Of a DNA stretch of 5,461 nucleotides, positions 4,718-5,461 are shown one piece after another (the stretch's first letter is position 1; each line of letters starts with the position of its first letter). Under the pieces are notes generated by a model. It saw nothing but the letters and a program-made list of their open reading frames with translations, ran no database searches and was not told where the DNA came from. The DNA is from Flavisolibacter sp. (GTDB lineage Bacteria; Bacteroidota; Bacteroidia; Chitinophagales; Chitinophagaceae): assembly GCA_025936195.1 (NCBI GenBank), contig JAICTW010000232.1, positions 1 to 5,461 on the forward strand, in the 5' to 3' direction. The position numbers and the translations under genes were made by a program.

Positions 4718-5461
4718 GACGTGGCATCACCGCTTTCGGCTTTGCCTTATTCGCTTTCATCTGGTTTGTTTTCAGATCTTGTTTTGGCTTTTCAATGGAT
4801 ACAACTTTCTTAGGAGTGGATTTTGCTTCGGTTTTCTTCGCAGTGTTTTGGTTGGATTGACTCAACACCGTAGTAGGATTTGGATTAGTCTTCGTAGAAA
4901 CGGCCCCGATAGCTATCGGGATGACCTGCGCCGCCGTTATGCGTGTCGTAGAATCAGTTTCATTTTTATTTAAAGTTTGGGCCGGCAGCATGTCTTCATC
5001 AATGTCCTGCATACTGGCCCTGTTCATCAGTTCTTCAATATTTTTTTGCAGTTGTATGGAATCAACCGGTGATGCCGGTTCTTTCTTTATGGCCACAACC
5101 TGTCCTTCGAATTCAACATCCAGTGCAGCATATTTATTAAAACCAACTTTGCTCATCACCTGCTTATAAAACACATAAACATTGTTTAATTTCTCTTCTA
5201 CATTTTCACCATCACCCAGTTTGATAATGTGATCACCAATAACCGGGATTAACTCAAATTTCCTTTCGGGTGTAATATCAATCTGCCCGATCTGCGCATT
5301 CCAGAATTCATTGTTGAAAATGAATTGCACTACTTGTTTTGTTTGTTGCAACAAAGCACTATCAGCAGCACTGAATCTTTTTGCATTTGTAAAACCTGTT
5401 ACCACCGGAACCCGAATACTCATTTTATCCAGCAAAGGCATTCTGCTTCCCGAGCTATCCA
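4698..5461 (-). CDS. ftsQ: Cell division protein FtsQ (C-terminal part, N-terminus outside window)
   Basis: FtsQ is a single-pass inner-membrane protein whose periplasmic POTRA and beta domains link early and late divisome proteins. The frame stays open upstream to the window edge, and the codons before the ATG at 5439-5441 give D-S-S-G-S-R, which reads on naturally to MPLLDKMSIRVPVVTG. That ATG is therefore internal, and the N-terminal membrane helix and POTRA domain lie beyond base 5461. The visible beta-domain blocks are IRVPVVTGF (5417-5391), FELIPVIGDHIIKLGD (about 5258-5211) and YAALDVEFEGQVVAIKK (5132-5082). After about base 5020 the protein becomes a disordered tail rich in Asn, Thr and Lys, about one third Lys over its last 45 residues before PKAVMP. 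A 16-bp palindrome (4905-4920) lies in frame within this tail. Position directly upstream of ftsA supports the call. Confidence 0.92.
   Translation of the reverse strand, partial: DSSGSRMPLLDKMSIRVPVVTGFTNAKRFSAADSALLQQTKQVVQFIFNNEFWNAQIGQIDITPERKFELIPVIGDHIIKLGDGENVEEKLNNVYVFYKQVMSKVGFNKYAALDVEFEGQVVAIKKEPASPVDSIQLQKNIEELMNRASMQDIDEDMLPAQTLNKNETDSTTRITAAQVIPIAIGAVSTKTNPNPTTVLSQSNQNTAKKTEAKSTPKKVVSIEKPKQDLKTNQMKANKAKPKAVMPRRLQLPR
4905..4920. repeat. Perfect 16-bp palindrome inside the ftsQ reading frame
   Basis: CCCGATAGCTATCGGG equals its own reverse complement over all 16 bases. In the ftsQ frame it contributes to the residues I-P-I-A-I-G-A in the disordered C-terminal tail, a small hydrophobic patch unlike the polar sequence around it. 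I recall this palindrome as recurrent in Bacteroidota genomes, but that is memory and not a search result. Confidence 0.8.

Noticed and set aside
5439..5441. ATG as the start of ftsQ
   Set aside because: The frame continues upstream to the window edge with D-S-S-G-S-R, and MPL followed by RVPVVTG is an internal motif of the FtsQ beta domain. A start here would lack the membrane helix and POTRA domain.
1..5461. CRISPR array, transposase, phage genes or defence system
   Set aside because: No regularly spaced identical repeats, and no recombinase, nuclease or phage-type protein on either strand. The heptad arrays have no spacers and are degenerate.

Overview
The window looks like a chromosomal segment from a Bacteroidota bacterium, most likely of the Chitinophagaceae/Chitinophagales group. 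The evidence is the FtsZ N-terminus (MIHFDLPKEK followed by the GTPase core), an FtsZ C-terminal peptide of the form VPAYIRRN with a tail behind it, an FtsQ of Bacteroidota type ending near PKAVMP, A-rich start contexts without a clear Shine-Dalgarno sequence, and AT-rich spacers full of small repeats. The family-level placement is inference.

Layout. Bases 1-397 (+) are the 3' end of a SIMPL (DUF541) domain protein gene, followed by a hairpin terminator at 477-510. Everything from the other end reads on the minus strand: ftsQ (4698-5461, 5' end outside the window), ftsA (2851-4221), ftsZ (820-2715), then a long structured 3' UTR ending in a strong minus-strand terminator at 608-635. The SIMPL gene and ftsZ are convergent. 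This is the distal end of a dcw (division and cell wall) cluster. murC/murG/ftsW-type genes would be expected beyond base 5461.

How the genes work together. FtsQ is the periplasm-facing bitopic scaffold of the divisome. FtsA is the actin-like ATPase that ties FtsZ to the inner membrane through its C-terminal amphipathic helix. FtsZ is the tubulin-like GTPase that forms the Z-ring. The three are co-directional, but the spacing is loose for this operon: 476 bp between ftsQ and ftsA, and 135 bp between ftsA and ftsZ.

The coding genes are ordinary; the unusual part is what lies between and in them. Several repeat-like elements occupy gene ends and spacers. Two heptad-phased arrays with inverted halves flank ftsZ (737-813 and 2785-2855), and the second runs across the ftsA stop codon. 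A perfect 16-bp palindrome sits inside the ftsQ reading frame (4905-4920). A hairpin holds the ftsQ stop codon in its loop (4691-4709). The 476-bp ftsQ-ftsA gap carries direct repeats, hairpins and a terminator-like hairpin pointing against the operon. I see no phage, CRISPR, transposase, tRNA or rRNA, and no clearly new protein system. The repeat invasion of an essential cell-division operon is the main thing worth a second look.
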